A stretch of DNA of 64,000 bases, taken from the NCBI GenBank assembly GCA_031392925.1, contig JANMVV010000378.1:1-64000 (forward strand). Reading direction: 5' to 3'. This document shows positions 25,927 to 35,031 of the stretch, piece by piece (the stretch's first letter is position 1; each line of letters starts with the position of its first letter). The DNA comes from JAGNNV01 sp031392925. Lineage in GTDB: Bacteria; Acidobacteriota; Vicinamibacteria; Fen-336; JAGNNV01. The notes beneath the pieces are model-generated. The model was not told the DNA's origin. It saw nothing but the letters and a program-made list of their open reading frames with translations, and searched no databases. Both the position numbers and the translations under genes were made by a program.

Positions 25927-27894
25927 ATGAAGAGACATCTGACCGGCGCGCTTCTTCTGCTGAGCGTCATCTCGCCCGCCCACGCGGGCAACCGCGTGAT
26001 GGAGGCGAAAGACATTCCGGCCATCCGGACGGCCCAGGATGCTCAGGTGTCGCCGGACGGCCGCATGGTCGCATTCGTGGTCAGCGAAGTGGACGAGAAG
26101 GAGAACGTCTATCAGACGGATATCTGGCTCGTGAACACGGGCGGCGGAGACCCCTTCCGCTTTACCCAGGCCAAGAAGAACGATCGCTCGCCGCAGTTCT
26201 CGCCGGACGGCACGAAGCTCGCCTTCATCTCGGAGCGCGAGGACAAACCGCAGATCTTCCTCGCCGACGTGCGCGGCGGCGAACCCTGGAAACTCTCCGA
26301 CCTGAAGGGCGGCGTCTCGGGGTTCGCGTGGAGCCCGGACGGCACCTGGATCGCGGCCCTGTCCAGCGACGCGCCCTCCGAGGAGGAAGAGAAGCGGACC
26401 AAGGCCAAGCATGACGAGCGCGTAGTGGATAAGGACTTCCGCATGGCCCATCTGCATCGGATCGATGTGGCCACGAAGGAGACGAAGCGACTCACCGAAG
26501 GGGCTTTCACGCTCTCCGATGCTCGTGTCTCGCCGGACGGCGCCGAGATCGCAGCGGTTCGCCGGCCGACACCAAAGGCCGATGACTCTAGCGCCTCGGA
26601 CATCGTGATCGTGCCCGCGGCCGGCGGTGCGCCGCGGCTGCTCTTCGAAAACTCCGGGGCGGACTCATCGCCGCGCTACTCACCCGATGGCCGCACCATC
26701 GCTTTCCTGACCCGCGACGGAAAGCGGCCCCGCACCGGAACGGATTCGATCGCCTTGATTCCGAGGGCCGGCGGCGCGATCACGCGGCTCACCCCGGTGG
26801 ACCTGAACCCCGGCACGATCCTCTGGTCGAGCGATGGAGCCTCCATCCTCTTCACCGTCACCGTAGGCGTCGAAGGACGGCTCTACTCCGTTTCGACCAA
26901 AGGCGGTGCGCCGCGCGCTCTGCTGAGCGGGGCGTACACCGTGTCTTCACCGGTGCTCGCATCGAGCGCTCCCTCGCTTGTCTATCTGCGGCAGGATCCG
27001 CGCTCGCCCAACGATATCTACGTCCAGGCCGTCGACGCGGCCTCGCTTCCGACCGCCTCAGCGACCGCCAAACGCCTGACCACTCTCAATCCGATGCTCT
27101 CCGACTTCGCTCTCTCCGCAACCGAGGTGATCCGATGGAAGGCTCCGGACGGCCGTGAGATCGAGGGCCTGCTTCATCGACCCCTTGGCTCGACCGGGAA
27201 GAAACTGCCGCTCATCGTGCACGTTCATGGCGGTCCCTCGGGTGCTTACACCCTGACCTTTCCCGCCGCGATGAACAACTACCACCACATCCTCACCGGC
27301 CGCGGCTACGCGGTGTTCCAGCCCAATTTCCGCGGGAGCACGGGCTACGGCGACGACTTCCAGCGCCTGAACGTGAATGACTGGGGCAAGGGCGACTTCC
27401 AGGACATCATGAGCGGCGTCGATTCCCTGATCGCGAAGGGTGTCGCCGATCCGGATCGCATGGCCCTGCATGGATGGAGCTACGGCGGCTACATGTGCGC
27501 GTGGTCGATCACCCAGACGACACGCTTCAAGGCAGCGAGTTGTGGCGCCGCGCTCACCAACCTCTTCAGCATGTACGGGACCAACGACATTCCATCTACT
27601 CTCGACGACTACTTCGGCGGCTCGCCCTACGCGAACGCCGATGGCTACTGGAAAGCTTCCGCCATGGCCTGGGTCACGAAGGTGAAGACGCCGACCCTGA
27701 TCCTCCACGGCCAGGCCGACGATCGCGTGCCCACGAGCCAGGGTCAGGAGCTGTACCTCGGCCTCAAAAAGCTGGGCGTGCCCACCGAATTCGTGACCTA
27801 TCCGCGGGAGCCGCACGGCTTCCGTGAGCCCAACCATCAAGTCGACAAGATCGAAAGGGAACTCGCATGGTTCGCTAAGTGGGGCGTGAAATGA
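25927..27894 (+). CDS. Secreted S9 prolyl-oligopeptidase-family serine peptidase
   Basis: A 655-residue exported peptidase. A signal peptide (about 1-21, ending AHA-G) is followed by a seven-bladed propeller (QVSPDGRMVAFVV, FSPDGTKLAFISE and similar repeats to about residue 390), then an alpha/beta-hydrolase domain. The catalytic triad is Ser518 in GWSYGGYM, Asp598 in GQADDRVP and His630 in EPHGF. This is the acylaminoacyl-peptidase/DPP branch, which cuts short peptides. It overlaps the next gene by 4 bases, and that gene is its paralogue, so the two form a tandem pair with separate specificities. Confidence 0.94.
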   Translation: MKRHLTGALLLLSVISPAHAGNRVMEAKDIPAIRTAQDAQVSPDGRMVAFVVSEVDEKENVYQTDIWLVNTGGGDPFRFTQAKKNDRSPQFSPDGTKLAFISEREDKPQIFLADVRGGEPWKLSDLKGGVSGFAWSPDGTWIAALSSDAPSEEEEKRTKAKHDERVVDKDFRMAHLHRIDVATKETKRLTEGAFTLSDARVSPDGAEIAAVRRPTPKADDSSASDIVIVPAAGGAPRLLFENSGADSSPRYSPDGRTIAFLTRDGKRPRTGTDSIALIPRAGGAITRLTPVDLNPGTILWSSDGASILFTVTVGVEGRLYSVSTKGGAPRALLSGAYTVSSPVLASSAPSLVYLRQDPRSPNDIYVQAVDAASLPTASATAKRLTTLNPMLSDFALSATEVIRWKAPDGREIEGLLHRPLGSTGKKLPLIVHVHGGPSGAYTLTFPAAMNNYHHILTGRGYAVFQPNFRGSTGYGDDFQRLNVNDWGKGDFQDIMSGVDSLIAKGVADPDRMALHGWSYGGYMCAWSITQTTRFKAASCGAALTNLFSMYGTNDIPSTLDDYFGGSPYANADGYWKASAMAWVTKVKTPTLILHGQADDRVPTSQGQELYLGLKKLGVPTEFVTYPREPHGFREPNHQVDKIERELAWFAKWGVK

Positions 27895-29855
27895 GAAGGC
27901 TTTTCCTGGCCGCCCTCCTCGTCCCATCGTTCGCCCTCGCCGACACACGCGTGCCGACCATCGATGACATGGTGGCGCTGAAGCGCGTTTCTCAGCCTGC
28001 GGTGTCTCCCGACGGTTCGCGCGTGGCCTACGTCGTCCGCAAGGCCAACTGGGAGGAAAACGCGTTCGAGACCGAGATATGGCTCGCCGACGCGCGGTCC
28101 GGGACATCGCGCGCATTTACCCAGTCGAAGAAGTCTTCGGAGGCCCCGAGCTTCTCGCCGGACGGTTCATCGCTCGCCTTCCTCTCCGACCGCGATGGGA
28201 AGCGACAGGTCTACGTGATGAGCCTTTCGGGCGGCGAGTCGCGCAAGCTCACCAGCGCGGAAGAAGGCGTGTCGCGTTTCGCCTACTCGCACGATGGGAA
28301 GCGGATCGCCTTTGTCGCCTCGGACCCCAAGACCGAGGCCATGAAGGATAGGCAGAAGCTCTACGGCGAGGTGACCATCGAGGACGAGGCCACGAACCCC
28401 GCTCACCTGCACGTCATCGGTGTCCTTAGCGAAACCACGAAGCGCCTGACCTCCGGCACGTTCGTGGTGGGCTCCTTCGACTGGTCCCCCGACGATCGCG
28501 AGATCGCGTTCGACTTCAGCCAGAGCACCGATCCGTCGTTCGGGGTCACGTCGAACCTCTCGGTGGTGGATGCCGACACCGCCATGGTTCGCCCGCTCGT
28601 CACCCAGGACGGGCCGGATGAAAGCCCACGCTACTCGCCCGACGGGCAGCAGATCGCCTTCACCACCGCGATGCAGGAGGTGGCGGCGTTCTATTACAAG
28701 AACCGCAAGGTGGCGACGATCCCGGCCAGGGGCGGGGCGATCACGGTCCTCGCCGCGACCTTCGACGAGGATCCGCAGCTCGTGGCCTGGAACAAGGGCG
28801 GGATCTTTCTCGCCGCGAATCAGAAGACGGAGGCGGGCCTCTTCACCATCGATCCGGCCGCAAAGACGGTCGCACGCATTCCCCTCGAGCGGCCGATCGC
28901 CGCGGGGTTCGCGTTCAGCGGCGACGCCACCACTCTCGCTTTCGTCGGAAGTTCGTCTTCGGCCTACCCGGAAGTCTTCGCCGGGCCGGCCAGGGGCGGC
29001 GCGGCCAGGAGGCTGTCGGAGGTGAGCGGCGGACTGGCGGCGTTCACCCTCGGAACCAGCGAAGTGGTTTCGTGGAAGAGCACGGACGGCGCCACCATCG
29101 AGGGCGTCCTGCGAAAGCCCGCGGGCTACCAGCCCGGATCCCTGGCTCCCCTTCTCGTCATCATCCACGGCGGCCCGACCGGGATCTCGCGGCCGAGTCT
29201 TTTCGGCGCAACCTACGTCTACCCCATGGAGGCGTGGCTCGCGAAGGGTGCGCTCATCCTCGAACCCAACTACCGGGGCAGCGCCGGCTACGGCGAGGCG
29301 TTCCGGTCCCTCAACGTCCGCAATCTCGGCGTGGGTGATGCCTGGGACGTGCTCTCAGGAATCGACAGCCTGATCGCAAAGGGCCTGGTCGACAAGACGA
29401 AGGTCGGGGTCATGGGCTGGAGCCAGGGCGGCTACATCTCGGCCTTCCTCACCACGCACGACTCGGCGCGTTTCCGCGCGGTCTCGGTGGGTGCGGGAAT
29501 CTCGAACTGGGTCACGTACTACGTGAGCACCGACATCCATCCCTTTACGCGCCAGTATCTGAAAGCGACGCCCTGGGACGACCCCGAGATCTACCGCAAG
29601 ACATCACCCATGACCTACATCAAGGGAGCGAAGGCGCCGACCCTCATCCAGCATGGCGACTCGGATCAGCGGGTTCCCGTCTCCGATGCCTTCGAGTTGT
29701 ACCAGGGGTTGCGCGATCAGGGTGTCGAGACCCGGCTCGCGCTCTACAAGGGCTTCGGCCACGGACTCAACAAGCCGAAGGCGCTGCGCCATGCCCTCCA
29801 GGAGAATCTCGACTGGTTCGACAAGCACCTTTTCGGAGCGACGAGTGCGAAGTAG
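27891..29855 (+). CDS. Secreted S9 peptidase, tandem paralogue
   Basis: A 654-residue peptidase with the same plan as the preceding gene. A signal peptide (about 1-18, ending ALA-D), a propeller (AVSPDGSRVAYVV, FSPDGSSLAFLSD) and a hydrolase domain with Ser511 in GWSQGGYI, Asp592 in GDSDQRVP and His624 in FGHGLN. The open frame starts 4 codons earlier, but ATG 27891 gives the ATGA overlap and the better signal peptide. It differs from its neighbour at the residue after the nucleophile (Gln for Tyr). Only 6 bases separate it from lpxB. Confidence 0.93.
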   Translation: MRRLFLAALLVPSFALADTRVPTIDDMVALKRVSQPAVSPDGSRVAYVVRKANWEENAFETEIWLADARSGTSRAFTQSKKSSEAPSFSPDGSSLAFLSDRDGKRQVYVMSLSGGESRKLTSAEEGVSRFAYSHDGKRIAFVASDPKTEAMKDRQKLYGEVTIEDEATNPAHLHVIGVLSETTKRLTSGTFVVGSFDWSPDDREIAFDFSQSTDPSFGVTSNLSVVDADTAMVRPLVTQDGPDESPRYSPDGQQIAFTTAMQEVAAFYYKNRKVATIPARGGAITVLAATFDEDPQLVAWNKGGIFLAANQKTEAGLFTIDPAAKTVARIPLERPIAAGFAFSGDATTLAFVGSSSSAYPEVFAGPARGGAARRLSEVSGGLAAFTLGTSEVVSWKSTDGATIEGVLRKPAGYQPGSLAPLLVIIHGGPTGISRPSLFGATYVYPMEAWLAKGALILEPNYRGSAGYGEAFRSLNVRNLGVGDAWDVLSGIDSLIAKGLVDKTKVGVMGWSQGGYISAFLTTHDSARFRAVSVGAGISNWVTYYVSTDIHPFTRQYLKATPWDDPEIYRKTSPMTYIKGAKAPTLIQHGDSDQRVPVSDAFELYQGLRDQGVETRLALYKGFGHGLNKPKALRHALQENLDWFDKHLFGATSAK

Positions 29856-29861
29856 AGACGC

Positions 29862-30986
29862 ATGCCGCGGCTTCTGATTTCATGCGGTGAGCCCTCGGGC
29901 GAGTTCTACGCCGCCGAACTCGTGGCCGAGTTGCGCCGGCGACGCCCCGACCTCGAGGCCATCGGTCTCGGAGGCGACCTTTTGGCCGCGGAGAACGTGC
30001 GCCTGCTCGCCCACCTCAAGGATCTCGCGGTGGTGGGCCTGTTCGAGGTCTTGTCCCATCTGCGGAGGATCAAGGCACGGTTCGATTCGGTGGTCGCGGA
30101 GGCGGCACGGTTCCGGCCCGATGTGGCGGTCCTGATCGACTATCCCGACTTCAACCTGCGCCTCGCCCGTGAACTGAACACGCTCGGCATTCCCGTCGTC
30201 TACTACGTCTCGCCGCAACTCTGGGCCTGGCGTCGGGGACGGATCAAGGACGTCAAGCGCGATGTCGCGAAGATGCTCGTGATCTTCCCATTCGAGGCGC
30301 AGATCTATCGCGATGCGTCCGTGCCGGTCGCGTTCGTCGGGCATCCGCTGATCGACCACGTGAAACCGCCGGAGAACCGCGCGGCCATCGCGAGAAAGCT
30401 CGGGCTCGAAGGCGACCGGCCGGTGATCGCCCTGCTTCCGGGCAGCCGGAACAAGGAGGTGGGGTTCAATCTCCCGCCGATGCTGGGTGCGGTGAAACTC
30501 CTTCGCGAGAAACGGCCCGACCTTCAATTCGTCCTGGCCGCGGCGCCGCACCTGCGCGCGAATGCGCTTCAGGAAGCGACGGCCGCGGGCATCACCATGA
30601 GGGACGGCGCGACCCGCGACGTGCTCTCGTCGGCCCGGGTCGCGATCGTGGCCTCCGGAACCGCCACCGTCGAAACGGCACTCACCCTCACCCCAATGGT
30701 GGTCGTTTATCGACTCTCCGCCCTGACCTACGTTCTCGGCAAGCCCCTGGTCAGCGTCTCGAACTATGCGATGGTGAACCTGATCGCCGGCCGTGTGGTC
30801 GTGCCGGAGTTGATCCAGAACGACTTCACACCCGCCCGGGTGTGCGAGGAGACCCTCCGCGTTCTTGACGAGGGCGCCCCGCGCGCCGAGATGCTCAAGA
30901 ACCTGCAGGAAGTGCGAGAGAAGCTGGGCAAGGGCGGCGCCACCCGCCATGCCGCCGACGAGGTCAGCGCTTTTCTACCTCAGTGA
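29862..30986 (+). CDS. lpxB: Lipid-A-disaccharide synthase
   Basis: A 374-residue GT19 enzyme that joins UDP-diacylglucosamine and lipid X to make the lipid A disaccharide. It starts MPRLLISCGEPSGEFYAAEL, the family's GE-x-SGD-like motif, and has DYPDFNLRLA, YYVSPQLWAWRRGRI and ALLPGSRNKEV. It works at the inner leaflet of the inner membrane. The gene is not in the usual lpxD-fabZ-lpxA cluster but behind two peptidases. It shows the host makes lipopolysaccharide and has an outer membrane. Its end overlaps a convergent membrane-protein gene by 7 bases. Confidence 0.95.
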   Translation: MPRLLISCGEPSGEFYAAELVAELRRRRPDLEAIGLGGDLLAAENVRLLAHLKDLAVVGLFEVLSHLRRIKARFDSVVAEAARFRPDVAVLIDYPDFNLRLARELNTLGIPVVYYVSPQLWAWRRGRIKDVKRDVAKMLVIFPFEAQIYRDASVPVAFVGHPLIDHVKPPENRAAIARKLGLEGDRPVIALLPGSRNKEVGFNLPPMLGAVKLLREKRPDLQFVLAAAPHLRANALQEATAAGITMRDGATRDVLSSARVAIVASGTATVETALTLTPMVVVYRLSALTYVLGKPLVSVSNYAMVNLIAGRVVVPELIQNDFTPARVCEETLRVLDEGAPRAEMLKNLQEVREKLGKGGATRHAADEVSAFLPQ

Positions 30987-31759
30987 TGGCCCTGATGCGG
31001 GCTCTCGGGCAGGGCCGGCGGCAGGTTGACGGGCATCGCTGAATTCAGGATCCGTCCCCAGGTCGGCGCGAGCGAGGCCTTGAGCGTCCAGTCGGTGAGG
31101 ATCAGAAAGGCCGCGAGAAGAACCCAGGACCGCAGGTTCTTCCACGGCGGTGCTGGATAGCGGAAGATGCGGGAAAGAACGGGCCCCGCGAGAACCACGC
31201 CGAGGACGCAGAACGCGGCCACCCGGCAGATCGCCCACGGCTGCCAGCCGAAGAACAAAGTGGCCCACCAGGGCGCCCCCGCGCGGTGGATCGAGGCCAC
31301 GTACCCGTTCATGTAGTTGGTGAGGACGGCCCCGCCGATGATCGACGCCAGACTGCCGGAAAACAGACTCACGAAGACGAAGACCACGAGATGCGTGACG
31401 TGCAGGGGCAGGAAGCGGCGCCAGTTCCCTTCTGTTCCACCCCCGAACCGAATCCACTGGAACATCTCCTGGCGGTACTCGGGACCGTTGAAGACCCGGG
31501 GCGGGAAACCGTCCGTGGTGGGCCACAGCGCGAGGCACACCGTTCCTAAGACGGCAAGCGCCAGCGGAAAGACGAGCATGAGCAGAATCGCGCCACGCAG
31601 GTCGCCCGCGCGAAGACGGCGCGCCATGATCCACCAGGCCGGCAGAGCGTTCAGAACGGGCAGAAGGAACCAGGGATCGAGGGCGAGCCCGACGGGGTAG
31701 GAGAGAGCGATGGCGCCGATCAGCAGAGTGGCATCACGGCGGATCGGCTCCGCGGTCAT
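30980..31759 (-). CDS. Multi-pass inner-membrane protein of unknown function
   Basis: A 259-residue protein with about six hydrophobic helices (for example LLIGAIALSYPVGLALDPWF, LLMLVFPLALAVLGTVCL and FCVLGVVLAGPVL). A central soluble loop (MFQWIRFGGGTEGNWRRF) and a histidine pair before the third helix (LPLHVTHLVVFV) are notable. No family was recognised. It is the last gene of a long minus-strand run, 2 bases after the PfkB kinase gene, which suggests co-transcription. Confidence 0.7.
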   Translation of the reverse strand: MTAEPIRRDATLLIGAIALSYPVGLALDPWFLLPVLNALPAWWIMARRLRAGDLRGAILLMLVFPLALAVLGTVCLALWPTTDGFPPRVFNGPEYRQEMFQWIRFGGGTEGNWRRFLPLHVTHLVVFVFVSLFSGSLASIIGGAVLTNYMNGYVASIHRAGAPWWATLFFGWQPWAICRVAAFCVLGVVLAGPVLSRIFRYPAPPWKNLRSWVLLAAFLILTDWTLKASLAPTWGRILNSAMPVNLPPALPESPHQGHH

Positions 31760-31761
31760 GA

Positions 31762-32685
31762 TCAGGCGTTGCCGACGGGGAGCCGGTCGAAGTGAACCAT
31801 GGACGCGAATTCGTGGAACCGATCGTTGATCTCGTTCTGCTTCAGGGTGAGGAGGCGCTCCACCCCGAAGGCCTCGCAGCAGAACGAAGCCACCGTCGAC
31901 CCCATGATCACGGCCTGGCGGAACGTCGCCGGGTCGTGCGAGTCCGTCTGGTCGAGGTAGCCCATCAGGCCGCCCGCGAAGGAATCACCGGCGCCGGTGG
32001 GATCGAGAACGTGCTCGAGCGGAAAGGCGGAGGCGAGGAAGCAGGAGTCTTCCTGAAAGAGAAGGGCCCCGTGCTCGCCCTTCTTGATGATGAGCGTCTT
32101 CGGACCCATGGCCCGGATCTTTCGCGCCGCGCGGATCACGTTCCAGTCCTTCGCCAGTTCCTTCGCCTCGGAGTCATTGATGAGGAGAACCTCTACCTTC
32201 GCGAGGGTCTTCTTCAACTCCTCGAGGCGATGGTTGATCCACAGGTTCATGGTGTCGCAACCCACGAGCTGGGGTGCTTCGACCTGCTCCAGAACATCGC
32301 GTTGCAGCGACGGCTCAATGTTGCCGAGGAAGAGCCGATCGGACTTGCGGTAGCTCTCAGGAAGTTTGGGCTTGAAATGCTCGAAGACGTTCAAGTCGGT
32401 GCAGATGGTTTCGCGGGAGTTGAGGTCGGTCGAATACTTGCCCTGCCAGTGGAAGGTCTTCCCGGGCAAGTGCTCGAGACCCTGCAGGTCGATCCGCCGG
32501 CCTTCAAAGGCGCTCATCTGCTCGGGACCGAAGTCGTCGCCGACCACACCCACCATGTTGACATCCGTGAAGAACGAGGCGGCCAGGGCGAAATACGAGG
32601 CGGAGCCTCCGAGGATTCTCTCGGCGCGGCCGGCGGGAGTTTCAAGCGTGTCGTAGGCGACGCTTCCAACAACGAGAACAGACAT
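31762..32685 (-). CDS. PfkB-family sugar/nucleoside kinase
   Basis: A 307-residue ribokinase-fold kinase. It begins MSVLVVGSVAYDTLETPAGR with the GG motif LGGSASYFALAA, and the second signature is DPTGAGDSFAGG, with catalytic base Asp234 in GAGD. LIIKKGEHGALL precedes it. Such kinases phosphorylate sugars or nucleosides. It lies 96 bases behind the methylthioadenosine phosphorylase gene, a pairing that suggests work on a product of MTA or adenosine breakdown (for example adenosine or a ribose derivative). That substrate is inference, since PfkB members cannot be told apart by sequence alone. Confidence 0.88.
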   Translation of the reverse strand: MSVLVVGSVAYDTLETPAGRAERILGGSASYFALAASFFTDVNMVGVVGDDFGPEQMSAFEGRRIDLQGLEHLPGKTFHWQGKYSTDLNSRETICTDLNVFEHFKPKLPESYRKSDRLFLGNIEPSLQRDVLEQVEAPQLVGCDTMNLWINHRLEELKKTLAKVEVLLINDSEAKELAKDWNVIRAARKIRAMGPKTLIIKKGEHGALLFQEDSCFLASAFPLEHVLDPTGAGDSFAGGLMGYLDQTDSHDPATFRQAVIMGSTVASFCCEAFGVERLLTLKQNEINDRFHEFASMVHFDRLPVGNA

Positions 32686-32781
32686 GGCTTCTTGGGTGCT
32701 TATCCAGGGTGAGGAAGGGGGATGAGGGAACGGGTTTCTTGAGGGAAGTCGCGGGCGCCTCGGGCATCCGCGGCGCGAAGC

Positions 32782-33654
32782 CTATTTCAAGTAGCGCCCG
32801 ATTATGGGGGCCAAATCCTTTTTGACCTTCTCGGGGATGAGATAGGGCGCGGTCATGATCGCAAACTTGAGAGCGCTTTCGCACTCGCAGTCGCGGGGTG
32901 CGGGAAACTGTTCCACCGCGGCCTTGAGGATCGCCTTCGCCATGGAGGCGTTCTTTTGGACCACCGCCACCACCTGCTCGACGGTGACCGCGTCGTGCCC
33001 GGGGTGCCAGCAGTCGTAGTCGGTGACCATGGCGAGAGTCGCGTAGCAGATCTCGGCCTCGCGGGCGAGCTTGGCTTCCTGCAGGTTCGTCATGCCGATG
33101 AGGTCGGCGCCCCAGGATCGGTACAGGTTCGACTCGGCGAGGGTCGAGAACTGCGGCCCTTCCATGCAGACGTAAGTGCCACCCTCATGGATGACGGCGC
33201 CGGCGCGCCGGCAGGCCTCGCCCAGGATCCTGTGGACGTGTCTGCAGACCGGATGGGCGAAGCCCACGTGGCCCACGATGCCGCCTTCGAAGAAGGTGCC
33301 CTTGCGGCCGAAGGTGCGGTCGATGAACTGATCGGGCGTCACCATGTGGGTGGGGACGTACTGCTCCTTGAGCGAGCCCACCGCGGAGACGGAGAGGATC
33401 CACTTCACGCCGAGAGCCTTCAGGGCCCAGATGTTGGCGCGGAAGTTGATCTCCGAGGGCGAGATCCGATGGCCGCGACCGTGACGCGGCAGGAAGGCGA
33501 CACTTTGCGCGCCGAACCCGCCCACCATGATCGCGTCCGACGGTTTCCCGAAGGGGGTCTCGATGAAAGCCTCGCCCTGGGCTTCGAAACCCTCGATGTC
33601 GTAGAGGCCGCTGCCTCCGATGATGCCGATGTCCGCGGTGTGGTTCATTTCCAT
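32782..33654 (-). CDS. mtnP: S-methyl-5'-thioadenosine phosphorylase
   Basis: A 290-residue trimer-type purine nucleoside phosphorylase. The motifs GIIGGSGLYDI, FLPRHGRGHRISPSEINFRA, GTYVCMEGPQFSTLAE and GMTNLQEAKLAREAEICYA mark the MTA phosphorylase branch. It splits methylthioadenosine (a by-product of polyamine and other synthesis) to adenine and methylthioribose-1-phosphate, the first step of methionine salvage. A single base lies between the upstream epimerase stop and this start. No further salvage genes are in the window except the nearby kinase. Confidence 0.95.
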   Translation of the reverse strand: MEMNHTADIGIIGGSGLYDIEGFEAQGEAFIETPFGKPSDAIMVGGFGAQSVAFLPRHGRGHRISPSEINFRANIWALKALGVKWILSVSAVGSLKEQYVPTHMVTPDQFIDRTFGRKGTFFEGGIVGHVGFAHPVCRHVHRILGEACRRAGAVIHEGGTYVCMEGPQFSTLAESNLYRSWGADLIGMTNLQEAKLAREAEICYATLAMVTDYDCWHPGHDAVTVEQVVAVVQKNASMAKAILKAAVEQFPAPRDCECESALKFAIMTAPYLIPEKVKKDLAPIIGRYLK

Positions 33655-33655
33655 T

Positions 33656-34048
33656 TCAGGCCTGCTTCAGTTCGAGGAGAACGCCGGCCGCGGACTTCGG
33701 GTGGATGAAGGCGACTCGGCAGCCGCCCGCGCCGATCCGCGGCACCTCATCGAGAAGCTGCGCTCCGGCCGCCTTCATTTCGGCCATGGACTTCTCGATG
33801 TCATCGACGAGGACGCAGATGTGGTGCAGCCCTGAACGCTTCTCGAGGAATTTCGCGATCACCGACGAGGGGTCTGTGGGCTCCAGAAGCTCGAGGTGCG
33901 ATTCGCCCACGGTGATGAACGCGGTCTTCACCTTCTCGGTCGGCACGTCGTGCTCGGACTCGATCGTGAAGCCGAGGGCCTCGTAGGCGCGCTTGGCCGC
34001 GGTCAGGTCTTTCACCGCGATGCCCAGGTGGTCGATCTTCAGAATCAT
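33656..34048 (-). CDS. mce: Methylmalonyl-CoA epimerase
   Basis: A 130-residue glyoxalase-fold enzyme that interconverts the two forms of methylmalonyl-CoA in the propionate route. It starts MILKIDHLGIAVKDL (metal ligand His7), with HLELLEP, GLHHICVLVDDIE and the end PKSAAGVLLELKQ supplying the other ligands. The start is set at the usual MxxKIDHLGIAV; a longer open frame upstream mirrors meaB. It lies 13 bases behind meaB, so both act with a mutase that is not in this window. Confidence 0.94.
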   Translation of the reverse strand: MILKIDHLGIAVKDLTAAKRAYEALGFTIESEHDVPTEKVKTAFITVGESHLELLEPTDPSSVIAKFLEKRSGLHHICVLVDDIEKSMAEMKAAGAQLLDEVPRIGAGGCRVAFIHPKSAAGVLLELKQA

Positions 34049-34061
34049 GGCGTCTCCGTCG

Positions 34062-35003
34062 TCACTCGATGCCCTTGAGGGTCTCGTCGGCCGCCGAGTA
34101 GGGATCGACCAGCCGATTCTGTACCCGCTCGCGCAGGCGCAGGCTGGAATCGAGCGCGTCGATGCGGCGACGCACCTTCTCCCGAAGGAGCCCTTCCACC
34201 TGCGCCTCGAACTGGCGCAGGAGCCGTTCGCGCCGCCGGGCGGCCAATTGCCCGCTCGCCTCGCGCCGGGCGCGGACCTCTTCAATCGTCTTCGCCAGTT
34301 CCTCGATGCCCTGGCTCGACGGGGCCACGGTGCGAACCACCGGAGGCCGATCGCCCCTCGTCTCGCCGGTGAGCGACAGCATCATCTCGATTTCCGAGGC
34401 CAGCCGATCGGCGCCGTCGCGATCGGCCTTGTTCACCACGAACACATCCGCGATCTCCATGATCCCGGCCTTGAGGGCCTGGACCTCGTCACCGAGACCG
34501 GGCACCAGAACCACGATGGCGATATCCGCTTCGGAGGCGATGTCGACCTCGTCCTGCCCCACGCCCACGGTCTCGACGATCAGGATGTCCTTGGACGAGG
34601 CGTCGAGCACAAGGAGGGCGGCGGCGGTGGCGGCGGAAAGGCCGCCTAGAGCGCCGCGCGTGGCCATCGAGCGAATGAACACGCCATCATCGGTCGCGTG
34701 GTTCTGCATGCGGATCCGGTCGCCCAGGATGGCGCCCCCGGAAAATGGAGAGGTGGGATCGACGGCCACCACACCCACCGTCTTCCCCGCTTTCCGGAAA
34801 TGCGTGGTCAGCCGATCGACCAGAGTCGACTTCCCCGCCCCGGGCGGACCGGTGATCCCGAGGGTCAGGGCACGGCCGGCATGCGGAAAGAGACGGGCGA
34901 GCAGTGCGCGTGAGCCCGGCCAGTCGTCCTCGACCGCCCGGATGGCCCTCGCCACCGCGCGGATGTCACCGCGCAGGATGTCTTTGTCTTCCGGGAGTTT
35001 CAT
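34062..35003 (-). CDS. meaB: Methylmalonyl-CoA mutase-associated GTPase MeaB
   Basis: A 313-residue G-protein chaperone that loads and protects the B12 cofactor of methylmalonyl-CoA mutase. Walker A GPPGAGKST at 52-60, GVVAVDPTSPFSGGAILGDR, the switch ETVGVGQDEVD, and NKAD. All match ArgK/MeaB. The C-terminal helical arm (QLAARRRERLLRQFEAQVEG) is present. It follows the acyl-CoA dehydrogenase gene by 28 bases and precedes the epimerase. Confidence 0.95.
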   Translation of the reverse strand: MKLPEDKDILRGDIRAVARAIRAVEDDWPGSRALLARLFPHAGRALTLGITGPPGAGKSTLVDRLTTHFRKAGKTVGVVAVDPTSPFSGGAILGDRIRMQNHATDDGVFIRSMATRGALGGLSAATAAALLVLDASSKDILIVETVGVGQDEVDIASEADIAIVVLVPGLGDEVQALKAGIMEIADVFVVNKADRDGADRLASEIEMMLSLTGETRGDRPPVVRTVAPSSQGIEELAKTIEEVRARREASGQLAARRRERLLRQFEAQVEGLLREKVRRRIDALDSSLRLRERVQNRLVDPYSAADETLKGIE

Positions 35004-35031
35004 GCGCCCTTGCGTGCGTCCCGAACCGACC

